5,217 nt of DNA, from positions 1 through 5,217 of the forward strand of contig JAAZDX010000245.1 in the NCBI GenBank assembly GCA_012512605.1, written 5' to 3'. This stretch comes from Bacillota bacterium. GTDB taxonomy: Bacteria; Bacillota; UBA4882; UBA10575. Of this stretch, positions 1 through 5,109 are shown one piece after another. The notes under the pieces are model-generated. The model made no database searches and was not told the origin of the DNA. It saw nothing but the letters and a program-made list of their open reading frames with translations. Position 1 is the first letter of the stretch; the number at the start of each line of letters is the position of its first letter. Position numbers and translations under genes: made by a program.

Positions 1-253
1 CGGGGCGGAAGATCTCCGGGATGAAGATGATTATTACGAAATAATCACTGGCCTTTCCGAATTGGAACAGGTGCGCAACTCTTTGGAAGGGAAAATTCCG
101 ATTGAAGAAGCCGAACTGGCCTATCTTCCCAAGAATACGGTCACCGTTACCCCGGAAGAGGGCGAGAGTTTACTCAAATTGGTCGAGGCTTTGGAAGAAC
201 ATGACGATGTTCAAAACGTCTACGCCAACTTTGAGATCGCCGAAGAGAATTAG
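1..253 (+). CDS. yebC: YebC/PmpR-family regulator, C-terminal part (5' end outside window)
   Basis: The window opens inside this gene. The reading frame begins at base 2 and gives 83 codons before a TAG stop. The visible part is the C-terminal domain of the YebC/PmpR/TACO1 family. It has the acidic EDDYYEII segment, a helix beginning EQVRNSLE, then AELAYLPKNTV, a Glu-rich helix LLKLVEALEEHDDVQNVY and the end ANFEIAEEN. The family usually has about 240-250 residues, so roughly one third is present. Family members are cytoplasmic; they have been described both as DNA-binding regulators and, more recently, as factors that help ribosomes through difficult stretches such as polyproline. Nothing here separates those roles. 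A BofC-like gene follows 59 bp later on the same strand, an arrangement common in Bacillota where yebC and bofC precede ruvC/ruvA/ruvB. A TTG at base 62 is an internal codon, not a start. Confidence 0.93.
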   Translation, partial: GAEDLRDEDDYYEIITGLSELEQVRNSLEGKIPIEEAELAYLPKNTVTVTPEEGESLLKLVEALEEHDDVQNVYANFEIAEEN

Positions 254-312
254 GGTATAAGCCGGGCAACTTTTGGGCAATTTAACCCAAAATGGAAAGA
301 GGAGCGATCAAG

Positions 313-813
313 ATGAAAAGGATAGGGCCGGTCCTCCTCCTTGGACTGGTTTTGGGGGGACTTTACCTCCTGGCAAACACCGGTGAACTATCCTTTGTTA
401 ACGGTTCCGTCTTGCCCAAAAGAAGTTTTACCCTGGAATATACTACTTCGTATACCGGTTGCCAACATGAGGAGCGGAAGGAAGAGCGCCACGCCCAATC
501 CGCCCGGACCGCGCTTCTTACCAGACTAACCAATGAAGGTTGGATGATCACTCATTTCGCCACGGATCAGGTGGAACTGGCCAAGGAAGTGTCCGCGCTC
601 TGTCGCGGGTGTGAGGAACAGGAGTTTGTTGGGATCTACGGGAATGAGATTGGTGTTTACGCGGGTAGTCCCGAGAAGCCGGGCCCCTTAAAACAGGTGA
701 TCCCGGTCAATATTAGTCGGCTTCCCCAAGCGGAAATTGATGACCTCAGGGCAGGGATCGTTTGCCATGAAACGCAAGAGAAATGGCGGATCTTAGAGGG
801 ATATCAGAATTGA
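313..813 (+). CDS. bofC: BofC-like exported protein (BofC C-terminal domain)
   Basis: This encodes 166 residues. I chose the ATG at 313 over the in-frame ATG at 292 because AGAGGAG (298-304) lies 8 bases before it, and the protein then begins as a compact signal or anchor sequence: MKR followed by a hydrophobic stretch at about residues 4-22. The mature part carries Cys50 with His52 (TGCQH), then Cys97 and Cys100 (LCRGC). The C-terminal 60 residues match the BofC C-terminal domain pattern: FVGIYGNEIGVYAG, a Gly/Pro turn, LKQVIPVNISRLP, DDLRAGIV and a final helix. In Bacillus subtilis BofC is a forespore-secreted regulator of SpoIVB signalling in the pro-sigma-K checkpoint. I infer an exported, probably sporulation-linked role here, but orthology is not proven, since clostridial BofC-domain proteins often carry this Cys pattern and are little studied. 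It probably shares a transcript with yebC. The expected ruv genes do not follow. Confidence 0.8.
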   Translation: MKRIGPVLLLGLVLGGLYLLANTGELSFVNGSVLPKRSFTLEYTTSYTGCQHEERKEERHAQSARTALLTRLTNEGWMITHFATDQVELAKEVSALCRGCEEQEFVGIYGNEIGVYAGSPEKPGPLKQVIPVNISRLPQAEIDDLRAGIVCHETQEKWRILEGYQN

Positions 814-822
814 GCGCCGCGG

Positions 823-854
823 AAAGTAAAACCTGGAGGATACAATCCTCCAGG
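823..854 (-). terminator. rho-independent terminator of the minus-strand RNA
   Basis: A perfect 10-bp inverted repeat (832-841 and 845-854, three-base loop) is followed on the minus strand by TTTTACTTT (831-823). On the + strand the hairpin is followed by AAACAAGGG, so it would be a poor terminator in that direction. The hairpin starts only 18 bases after the stop of the BofC-like gene, so the minus-strand transcript converges on that gene. No other minus-strand gene in this interval needs the terminator, which is the main reason to infer a non-coding transcript. Confidence 0.75.
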
Positions 855-872
855 AAACAAGGGCGATGTACC

Positions 873-952
873 GACCTTTGCGCCGGCTAACAAGGATACC
901 GCTTGACCGCAGGTGCGGTCGGGGATTAGCACCCAGGTTAACCTTTGCTCGA
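873..952 (-). repeat. copy 1 of a diverged internal module in the RNA region
   Basis: Two landmarks define the module on the + strand: GACCTTTGCGCCG at 873-885 and a 25-base block at 928-952 ending CTTTGCTCGA. Both recur in the same order and orientation at 1066-1132. The 13-base landmark matches at 12 positions and the 25-base block at 17. The segment between them is longer here (42 bases against 29) because this copy contains the self-complementary hairpin at 905-920. On the minus strand the module would read TCGAGCAAAG first and CGGCGCAAAGGTC last. Confidence 0.6.
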
Positions 953-1065
953 ACCCGGTTCCTACCTAATCCGGCAGACCGTACTTCCTAACTATGCGGC
1001 AAGAAACGAGCTCTTAACTCAGCCCCAACAACTCCACCTGATAAGCAGTCAGATCAAATCGTTGG

Positions 1066-1132
1066 GACCTTCGCGCCGACCGATTAAGGTAAGGTTAAAC
1101 CATAACCAGTACCCGAACCGATCTTTGCTCGA
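1066..1132 (-). repeat. copy 2 of a diverged internal module in the RNA region
   Basis: This copy has GACCTTCGCGCCG at 1066-1078 and the 25-base block at 1108-1132, which lies exactly 180 bases from its partner at 928-952. All eight differences between the two 25-base blocks are transitions. The copy is bracketed by the 9-bp complementary pair at 1048-1056 and 1155-1163, so it could form a closed domain of a folded RNA. No equivalent closing stem was obvious around copy 1. Confidence 0.6.
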
Positions 1133-1276
1133 CCTCCTTTCACCGGTGCCAGCCTGATCTGACAGGGTAAAGTTCAGTCTTCGTTCAGCCGGACATCTAC
1201 CGCTGCTATTTTACCCGGATTGGTCCGGGATTATGCTTCGGCGAAAACGGTGACCGGTTTTAAGAAATAGCGGGGT

Positions 1277-1367
1277 AGGAGGATAAAATAATCAACTTTA
1301 GGAGGAAATACTTAAAGATAGTAGAATAATCTTAACGTTATGTGATTTTTTGCGCAATTCGAGGAGG
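1277..1367 (+). promoter_or_regulatory. EF-G-like gene leader with three Shine-Dalgarno-like AGGAGG copies
   Basis: AGGAGG occurs at 1277-1282, 1300-1305 and 1362-1367. Only the last is followed at a proper distance by a start codon (TTG at 1375). The first two are each followed by AT-rich sequence ending in AATAATC and by no ATG, GTG or TTG at usable spacing. The first two lie at or just upstream of the inferred minus-strand RNA start. TAGAAT at 1322-1327 could serve as a -10 box for the EF-G-like gene, but no convincing -35 box accompanies it, so I do not call a promoter. The third copy is the functional ribosome binding site. Confidence 0.4.
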
Positions 1368-1374
1368 GTTTAGT

Positions 1375-3432
1375 TTGAAGAGTTATAGCGTGGATAAGAT
1401 TCGAAACATTGTCCTTGTTGGCCACGGCGGATGCGGAAAAACAATGATGGCAGAAGCGATGCTCTATCAGACCAAAGCGGTTGAACGGTTTGGTCAAGTC
1501 GATGATGGAACTTCCGTCATGGATCACGATGCGGAGGAAGTTAAAAGGAAAATAACGATTAATACTTCCCTCGCTCCGGTGGAGTTTGAGGGCCACAAAA
1601 TAAATCTTCTTGATACTCCTGGGTTTTTTGATTTTGTGGGTGAGGTTAAAGCTGGGGTCCGGGTTGCCGATGCCGGCTTAGTAGTGGCTTGTGCCGTCGG
1701 AGGCGTGGAAGTTGGCACCGAAAAAGTCTGGGCTTATTTAAACGAAAGAGACTTACCCCGGATCGTGTTTGTCAATAAAATGGACCGGGAAAATGCTAAT
1801 TTCCAGCAAGTTTATGAAGCCCTAAAAGACAAGTTTGGCAACAAGTTGATTCCGGTGCAAATCCCCATCGGTGCCGCTGAAAACTTCCAAGGGGTTGTCG
1901 ATGTAATAACGGGTAAAGCTTATATTGACGGAAAAGAAGCGGAAGTTCCGGCGGAATTGAAAGACCAAGTGGAAGAGTATTACCATCTTCTTTTGGAAGC
2001 GGCAGCAGAGTCCGATGATGAGTTGCTCACCAAGTACTTGGAGGGTGAAGAGCTAACGAAAGAGGAAGTCTTAACCGGGTTCCGGAAGGGAACAATGAGC
2101 AATCAGATTGTTCCCGTGATGTGTGGTTCGGCCTTGAAGATGATCGGGATCGAGGCTTTACTGCAGAAAATCGTGGAAGCGCTTCCTTCGCCCGCCGATA
2201 CCGAACCCGAAGTCGCGACCAACCCACAGAACAGTGAAGAAACCGAACTGAAAGCGGATGCCAATGGCCCAACGGCTGGGCTTGTTTTTAAGACAATGGC
2301 CGACCCCTTTGTCGGTAAATTAACCCTCTTCCGCGTTTATTCTGGTAAAGTAAAGTCCGACTCCTCCCTCTGGAATGCTTCCCAGAACCAGGAAGAGCGG
2401 GTCGGTCAACTTTTCTTAATCAAGGGGAAAACGCAAATTCCCGTGGCCGAACTTACCGCTGGCGATCTGGGTGCCGTTGCCAAGCTTCAGGTTACGAAGA
2501 CCAATGACACCTTGTGCGCAAAAGGGACCCCTTACCTTCTGGAGGGAGTCGCTTTTCCAACCCCCAAATTCACCATGGCGGTTATGGCGAAAAGCAAGGG
2601 TGATGAGGATAAGATCAGTAGCGGTTTAAATCGGCTGGTCGATGAAGATCCGACGATTAAAGTAGAAAAGGATACGACCACCAAAGAGATGCTCCTTTCC
2701 GGACTCGGCGACTTACACCTGGAAGTGACCACCAGCAAACTGCAGAAGAAATTTGGGGCCCAGGTTGAATTGGAAGACCCGAAAATTCCCTATAAGGAGA
2801 CGATTAAAGGGAAAGTTCAGGTCGAAGGTAAACACAAGAAACAATCGGGTGGACGCGGCCAGTACGGCCATGTCTGGTTGGAGCTTGAGCCGCTCCCGGC
2901 TGGTGGCGATTTTGAGTTTGTTGATAAGATCTTTGGCGGCGCTGTCCCGCGGCAGTATATCCCCGCCGTCGAGAAAGGGATCCGTGAAACCATGGAAGAA
3001 GGCGTCCTCGCCGGCTATCCGGTGGTCGATGTAAAAGCAACCCTTTATGACGGTTCCTACCATAGTGTCGACTCCTCCGAGATGGCCTTTAAGATTGCCG
3101 CATCGATGGCCTTTAAGAAAGGGTTTATGGACGCAAACCCGATCCTTTTAGAGCCGATTATGAATGTGACCGTTACCGTGCCCGAGGAATACATGGGTGA
3201 TATCATCGGTGATCTGAATAAAAAGCGCGGTCGAATTCTGGGCATGGACCCGGAACGGGGTTACCAGATCATCAGGGCCCATGTTCCCCTCAGTGAGATG
3301 TTTAAATATGCGATTGACCTCCGTTCAATTACGCAGGGGAGAGGCGAATTCGAAATGGAATTCGACCACTACGAAGAAGTTCCGGCCAACCAGGTGGAAG
3401 CGATCATCGCGGAATCAAAGGCTGACGAGTAA
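1375..3432 (+). CDS. fusA2: elongation factor G-like translational GTPase (EF-G-2 type)
   Basis: A complete 685-residue protein. The start is TTG at 1375, preceded at 7 bases by GAGGAGG (1361-1367). It gives the usual beginning MKSYSVDKIRNIVLVGHGG; a GTG at 1342 in frame lacks such a site. Domain I has P-loop GHGGCGKT (16-23), switch I around KITINTS (59-65), DTPGFFDF (80-87), NKMD (134-137) and CGSAL (250-254). Domains II and III follow (about 300-470), then domain IV with GGRGQYGH (492-499) and its tip YDGSYHSVDSSE with His563, then domain V. The length and full domain set fit EF-G, but the GHGG P-loop and the loss of the His after DTPG (Phe84) place it with EF-G-2 paralogues and apart from the canonical str-operon EF-G. 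Some EF-G-2 proteins bind GTP but show little or no ribosome-stimulated hydrolysis. It probably acts on ribosomes in the cytoplasm under particular conditions. It appears to be transcribed alone and ends before a shared terminator. Confidence 0.94.
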   Translation: MKSYSVDKIRNIVLVGHGGCGKTMMAEAMLYQTKAVERFGQVDDGTSVMDHDAEEVKRKITINTSLAPVEFEGHKINLLDTPGFFDFVGEVKAGVRVADAGLVVACAVGGVEVGTEKVWAYLNERDLPRIVFVNKMDRENANFQQVYEALKDKFGNKLIPVQIPIGAAENFQGVVDVITGKAYIDGKEAEVPAELKDQVEEYYHLLLEAAAESDDELLTKYLEGEELTKEEVLTGFRKGTMSNQIVPVMCGSALKMIGIEALLQKIVEALPSPADTEPEVATNPQNSEETELKADANGPTAGLVFKTMADPFVGKLTLFRVYSGKVKSDSSLWNASQNQEERVGQLFLIKGKTQIPVAELTAGDLGAVAKLQVTKTNDTLCAKGTPYLLEGVAFPTPKFTMAVMAKSKGDEDKISSGLNRLVDEDPTIKVEKDTTTKEMLLSGLGDLHLEVTTSKLQKKFGAQVELEDPKIPYKETIKGKVQVEGKHKKQSGGRGQYGHVWLELEPLPAGGDFEFVDKIFGGAVPRQYIPAVEKGIRETMEEGVLAGYPVVDVKATLYDGSYHSVDSSEMAFKIAASMAFKKGFMDANPILLEPIMNVTVTVPEEYMGDIIGDLNKKRGRILGMDPERGYQIIRAHVPLSEMFKYAIDLRSITQGRGEFEMEFDHYEEVPANQVEAIIAESKADE

Positions 3433-3497
3433 AAAGGAATCTTCCTTAAATAAGCCCTTTCGGATTAGCAGTTCAAAGCGGATCGAAGAGAAAAGGC

Positions 3498-3532
3498 ACC
3501 AAAAAAAGCCCGTCTATCGGGCTTTTTTTGGT
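3498..3532. terminator. bidirectional rho-independent terminator
   Basis: A perfect 15-bp inverted repeat (3498-3512 and 3518-3532) with loop TCTAT. Its core is GCCCG/CGGGC, flanked by seven A on the left and seven T on the right, so it gives a GC hairpin plus T tract on both strands. It lies 65 bases after the EF-G-like stop and directly abuts the stop codon of the convergent SIS-type gene, so it serves both transcripts. Confidence 0.92.
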
Positions 3533-4090
3533 CTAAAAACTGTTGCCGAACAACGTCGACTCGACCAAAGTACCGATAATATGGCCTAACATTAAGAAGA
3601 TCTCTTTGACCCGCGGTCGGTTCACCGCCGGGAGATAAAAGAGGAGATCCGGACGATGGGTTTTTAGCGGCGGGTAACTACAAAAGGCGAAGGTAAAAAG
3701 GGATTTATCTTTTGCTTCTTGGACGAGCATTTCGGTCGCTTGGCTATGCTCACCGGCGATGATGAAAAGGGCATCGCCTTTTTCGTACCGACTGATTAGA
3801 TCAGAAAAGGACTGTTGTTCCCGGGAGGTATTCTCCAGAAAGCTGACCGGTAGCGGCGGACGGTCCATATTCAAACCATGTTTGAAATGATCAGCAAGAT
3901 CCCGGGCGATATTATGGTAAGGTTTCAAGCCAATAATATGGATTCTTTTTTGCGCTTGAAAGATATCCACCATTCTACTGGCCATCTGTCGGGCAACTTC
4001 TAAGCCTTCCGTACTGAGAAGGACCGGTAGTTCCGCAAGGTCCAGTAATTGCGAGAGGATAAATTCTCGGTTAAAGTTGTGGCTCAGCAT
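3533..4090 (-). CDS. SIS-fold protein related to GmhA/DiaA, with degenerate active-site motifs
   Basis: This encodes 185 residues. I chose the ATG at 4090 because AAGGAGG (4097-4103) lies 6 bases upstream; the in-frame TTG at 4093 would leave only 3. The layout is that of the phosphoheptose isomerase/DiaA branch of SIS proteins: an N-terminal helical part (1-45), a strand and turn RIHIIGLKPYHNIARDLADHF (49-69), a second strand and helix GDALFIIAGEHSQATEMLVQEA (105-126), and a C-terminal helix with LGHIIGTLVESTLFG (168-182). The last segment strongly recalls the GmhA end. The GNGGSA loop has become GLKPYHN and the Ser-rich STSGNS loop has become AGEHSQ. The family binds sugar phosphates or, in DiaA, DnaA. 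With both loops altered, catalysis is unlikely, and a binding or scaffold role is only inferred. The gene stands alone, convergent with the EF-G-like gene and divergent from the gene at 4190. Confidence 0.78.
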   Translation of the reverse strand: MLSHNFNREFILSQLLDLAELPVLLSTEGLEVARQMASRMVDIFQAQKRIHIIGLKPYHNIARDLADHFKHGLNMDRPPLPVSFLENTSREQQSFSDLISRYEKGDALFIIAGEHSQATEMLVQEAKDKSLFTFAFCSYPPLKTHRPDLLFYLPAVNRPRVKEIFLMLGHIIGTLVESTLFGNSF

Positions 4091-4131
4091 CAAAAGCCTC
4101 CTTATGAATCTTCCGCCAAAGTCACCTACCC

Positions 4132-4160
4132 TATACTATGAACATAAAATGTTTTAAGTG
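4132..4160 (-). promoter_or_regulatory. possible sigma-K-like promoter for the SIS-type gene
   Basis: On the minus strand CATAGTATA (4140-4132) fits the sigma-K -10 pattern CATAnnnTA exactly. An AC (4159-4158) lies 17 bases upstream, as in the sigma-K -35 element. The expected start near 4124 leaves about 20 bases before the AAGGAGG site. These elements are short and AT-rich and could arise by chance. TAGTAT in the same place is a mediocre sigma-A -10 box with no good -35. Confidence 0.35.
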
Positions 4161-4169
4161 CATAGAATT
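4139..4169 (+). promoter_or_regulatory. possible promoter for the low-complexity protein gene (sigma-K-like or sigma-A)
   Basis: On the + strand AACA (4141-4144) is followed after 17 bases (counted from its AC, 4142-4143) by CATAGAATT (4161-4169). This is one base off the sigma-K -10 pattern. The same bases can also be read as sigma-A, TGAACA (4139-4144), 18-base spacer, TAGAAT (4163-4168). Either reading places the transcript start just before the ribosome binding site at 4177-4184, so the leader is short. The region is partly symmetrical (CTATG at 4136-4140 against CATAG at 4161-4165) and overlaps the minus-strand promoter candidate. Confidence 0.4.
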
Positions 4170-4189
4170 AAGGGATGAGGTGATGAAAA

Positions 4190-4948
4190 ATGGCCGAAAA
4201 GTTTCGGTTCAAAAGACGCCAAGAACAAGAGGATGTCTCCCGCAATTTGGACAACAATTCATATCATGCCGGTCCCTACCATACCATCCGGCAACCCCAG
4301 GAGCGGACGGCCTATGATCCTTGGGCGGATTGGTTTAATGCCGGTCTAGACCCGGAACCATTTGCCGATCAGTTCCAAGTTGAACCGGAGGATAGCAATG
4401 CCCCTTTGTTTTTTGACGAGAGCGCAGACCTTGGTGCCCCCTGGTTTGCACCACAAGAACAACAGCAATACCAGACGGAACCACATACTCCACCAGTGCA
4501 ACAAGATCAAGAATATCCGGTCGAACACCACTACGATGGCTACCAAGGTCATGGTGTTCAATTTTATGACTACCAAGGCTATGCCGATCAAGGTTATACC
4601 GGCCAAGTTTATGCCGACCAAAGAGAACACTTCCAGGAGAATCAAGACCAACGACCGGTTGCAGAGGAAAAAATCCCTGACTTTATTGATAATAATTCGT
4701 CCCTTTCGGAAGGAGAGCCGCCCATCGGAGCCAAACTAGATGAGGAAGAAAGCCAGGAAGAAATGGCGGTCTATCTTCCGAATGAAGAGCAACGGCAGGG
4801 TGAAACAATGCAGATTGGAGAAAAGATCAATCCCGAAGCCGTAAAACTGTTCGAGAGGGAGAAAAGCCTTAAAAACCAGCAGGAACTAACTGCCCTTAAC
4901 AACGGGGAACCACTGGTCTGGAAAGACTTTCCCACAAAAAGCTGCTAG
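4190..4948 (+). CDS. low-complexity, Tyr/Gln/Glu-rich protein of unknown function
   Basis: This encodes 252 residues, from ATG with GAGGTGAT (4177-4184) 5 bases upstream. I do not recognise a family. There is no signal peptide and no membrane segment. The N-terminus is basic (KFRFKRR). Residues 22-110 are rich in Pro, Gln, Asp and aromatic residues (PYHTIRQP, DPWADWF, APWFAPQ). Residues 115-144 form an irregular Tyr/Gly/Gln repeat. Residues 157-215 are strongly acidic, and the end is a short predicted helix (NPEAVKLFEREKSLKNQQEL) finishing in a lone Cys. This composition suggests a disordered protein. Many spore coat and outer-layer proteins have such Tyr/Gln/Gly-rich character, and the possible late-sporulation promoter points the same way, but this is inference. 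Codon use shows no stops or frameshifts, and the + strand frame is supported by the ribosome binding site and the downstream terminator. The overlapping + strand frame at 4362-4739 lacks both. Confidence 0.8.
   Translation: MAEKFRFKRRQEQEDVSRNLDNNSYHAGPYHTIRQPQERTAYDPWADWFNAGLDPEPFADQFQVEPEDSNAPLFFDESADLGAPWFAPQEQQQYQTEPHTPPVQQDQEYPVEHHYDGYQGHGVQFYDYQGYADQGYTGQVYADQREHFQENQDQRPVAEEKIPDFIDNNSSLSEGEPPIGAKLDEEESQEEMAVYLPNEEQRQGETMQIGEKINPEAVKLFEREKSLKNQQELTALNNGEPLVWKDFPTKSC
4532..4621 (+). repeat. irregular Tyr/Gly/Gln coding repeat
   Basis: Within the low-complexity protein, residues 115-144 run as short related units: YDGYQGHGVQF, YDYQGYADQG, YTGQV, YADQ. At DNA level the units share TACCAAGG and TATGCCGA(C/T)CAA, which suggests expansion of a short coding motif followed by drift. 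Length variation between strains would be expected. Confidence 0.6.
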
Positions 4949-5029
4949 TTTATTATCTGTGCGGTGTCTTCCTGCGGTTTATTTAGTAGGCATCTTTTTG
5001 TCGCGGATAGTTTTGATGGTCCTTGCTTC

Positions 5030-5064
5030 TTTTGGGTTATTACAATAGCCCAAAAAATTTTTTT
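5030..5064 (+). terminator. rho-independent terminator after the low-complexity protein gene
   Basis: TTTTGGGTTATT (5030-5041) pairs with AATAGCCCAAAA (5044-5055) apart from one G-T wobble, and seven T follow at 5058-5064. It lies 81 bases after the stop at 4948. I saw nothing else in the 4949-5029 gap. Its T tract merges with the AT-rich stretch upstream of the next promoter. Confidence 0.8.
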
Positions 5065-5103
5065 GAAATAAGTATAGACAAACACAAAATAGTGTGGTAA
5101 TAT
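5052..5103 (+). promoter_or_regulatory. strong sigma-A promoter with AT-rich upstream element
   Basis: TAGACA (5075-5080), an exact 17-base spacer and TAATAT (5098-5103), with TGG directly before the -10 box as an extended -10. The 5052-5070 stretch (A run, T run, GAAATA) resembles an UP element. The combination of UP-like sequence, near-consensus boxes and a GC-rich structured leader is typical of stable-RNA promoters. The transcript would start near 5110. Confidence 0.8.
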
Positions 5104-5109
5104 ATATTT

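Larger units (their letters stand above)
823..1285 (-). ncRNA. candidate structured non-coding RNA of unknown family
   Basis: This stretch has no convincing protein gene on either strand but is rich in ordered structure. Read on the minus strand, it begins with a long-range stem pairing 1274-1278 with 1197-1201 and 1265-1271 with 1205-1211. That stem encloses two hairpins, 1244-1261 and a perfect 6-bp hairpin at 1214-1229. A 9-bp perfect pairing (1155-1163 with 1048-1056) follows and encloses one copy of a duplicated module. A 6-7-bp hairpin at 905-920 lies in the other copy. The element ends in a rho-independent terminator at 823-854. The strand call rests mainly on that terminator, because the T tract exists only on the minus strand. 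TATTTT (minus strand, 1285-1290) sits about 7 bases before the first paired base and could be a -10 box, but no good -35 box is visible. It does not match the conserved cores of RNase P RNA, tmRNA, T-box, cobalamin, glycine or lysine elements as I know them. A + strand leader of the EF-G-like gene or a mobile repeat are alternatives. The exact 5' end is a guess. Confidence 0.5.

Noticed and set aside
945..1157. A 70-codon + strand open frame inside the 814-1340 gap
   Set aside because: It starts at a TTG with no ribosome binding site, falls across the repeated and self-complementary RNA region, and its protein shows no recognisable domain. The reverse strand is also open in part (about 1203-1055) with no start codon context. 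Both look like chance openings in RNA-coding DNA.
832..1285. Known riboswitch, tmRNA, RNase P RNA or group I/II intron
   Set aside because: I looked for the T-box AGGGTGGAACCGCG, cobalamin, glycine and lysine cores, the RNase P conserved ends and the group II domain V, and found no convincing match. A covariance-model search would settle this.
1312..1596. Minus-strand open frame across the start of the EF-G-like gene
   Set aside because: It overlaps the P-loop coding region antisense, has no ribosome binding site and no recognisable protein features.
2713..3063. A 116-codon minus-strand open frame within the EF-G-like gene
   Set aside because: It lies fully inside a highly conserved coding region on the other strand and lacks a ribosome binding site and family resemblance. 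It is a shadow frame.
3281..3589. A 102-codon + strand frame running from the EF-G end through the terminator
   Set aside because: Most of it is out-of-frame EF-G sequence, and it would read through the bidirectional hairpin at 3498-3532. There is no ribosome binding site.
4362..4739. A 125-codon alternative + strand frame inside the low-complexity gene
   Set aside because: The main frame has a clear ribosome binding site and runs to the terminator. This alternative frame is a by-product of the CAA/TAC-rich repeats.
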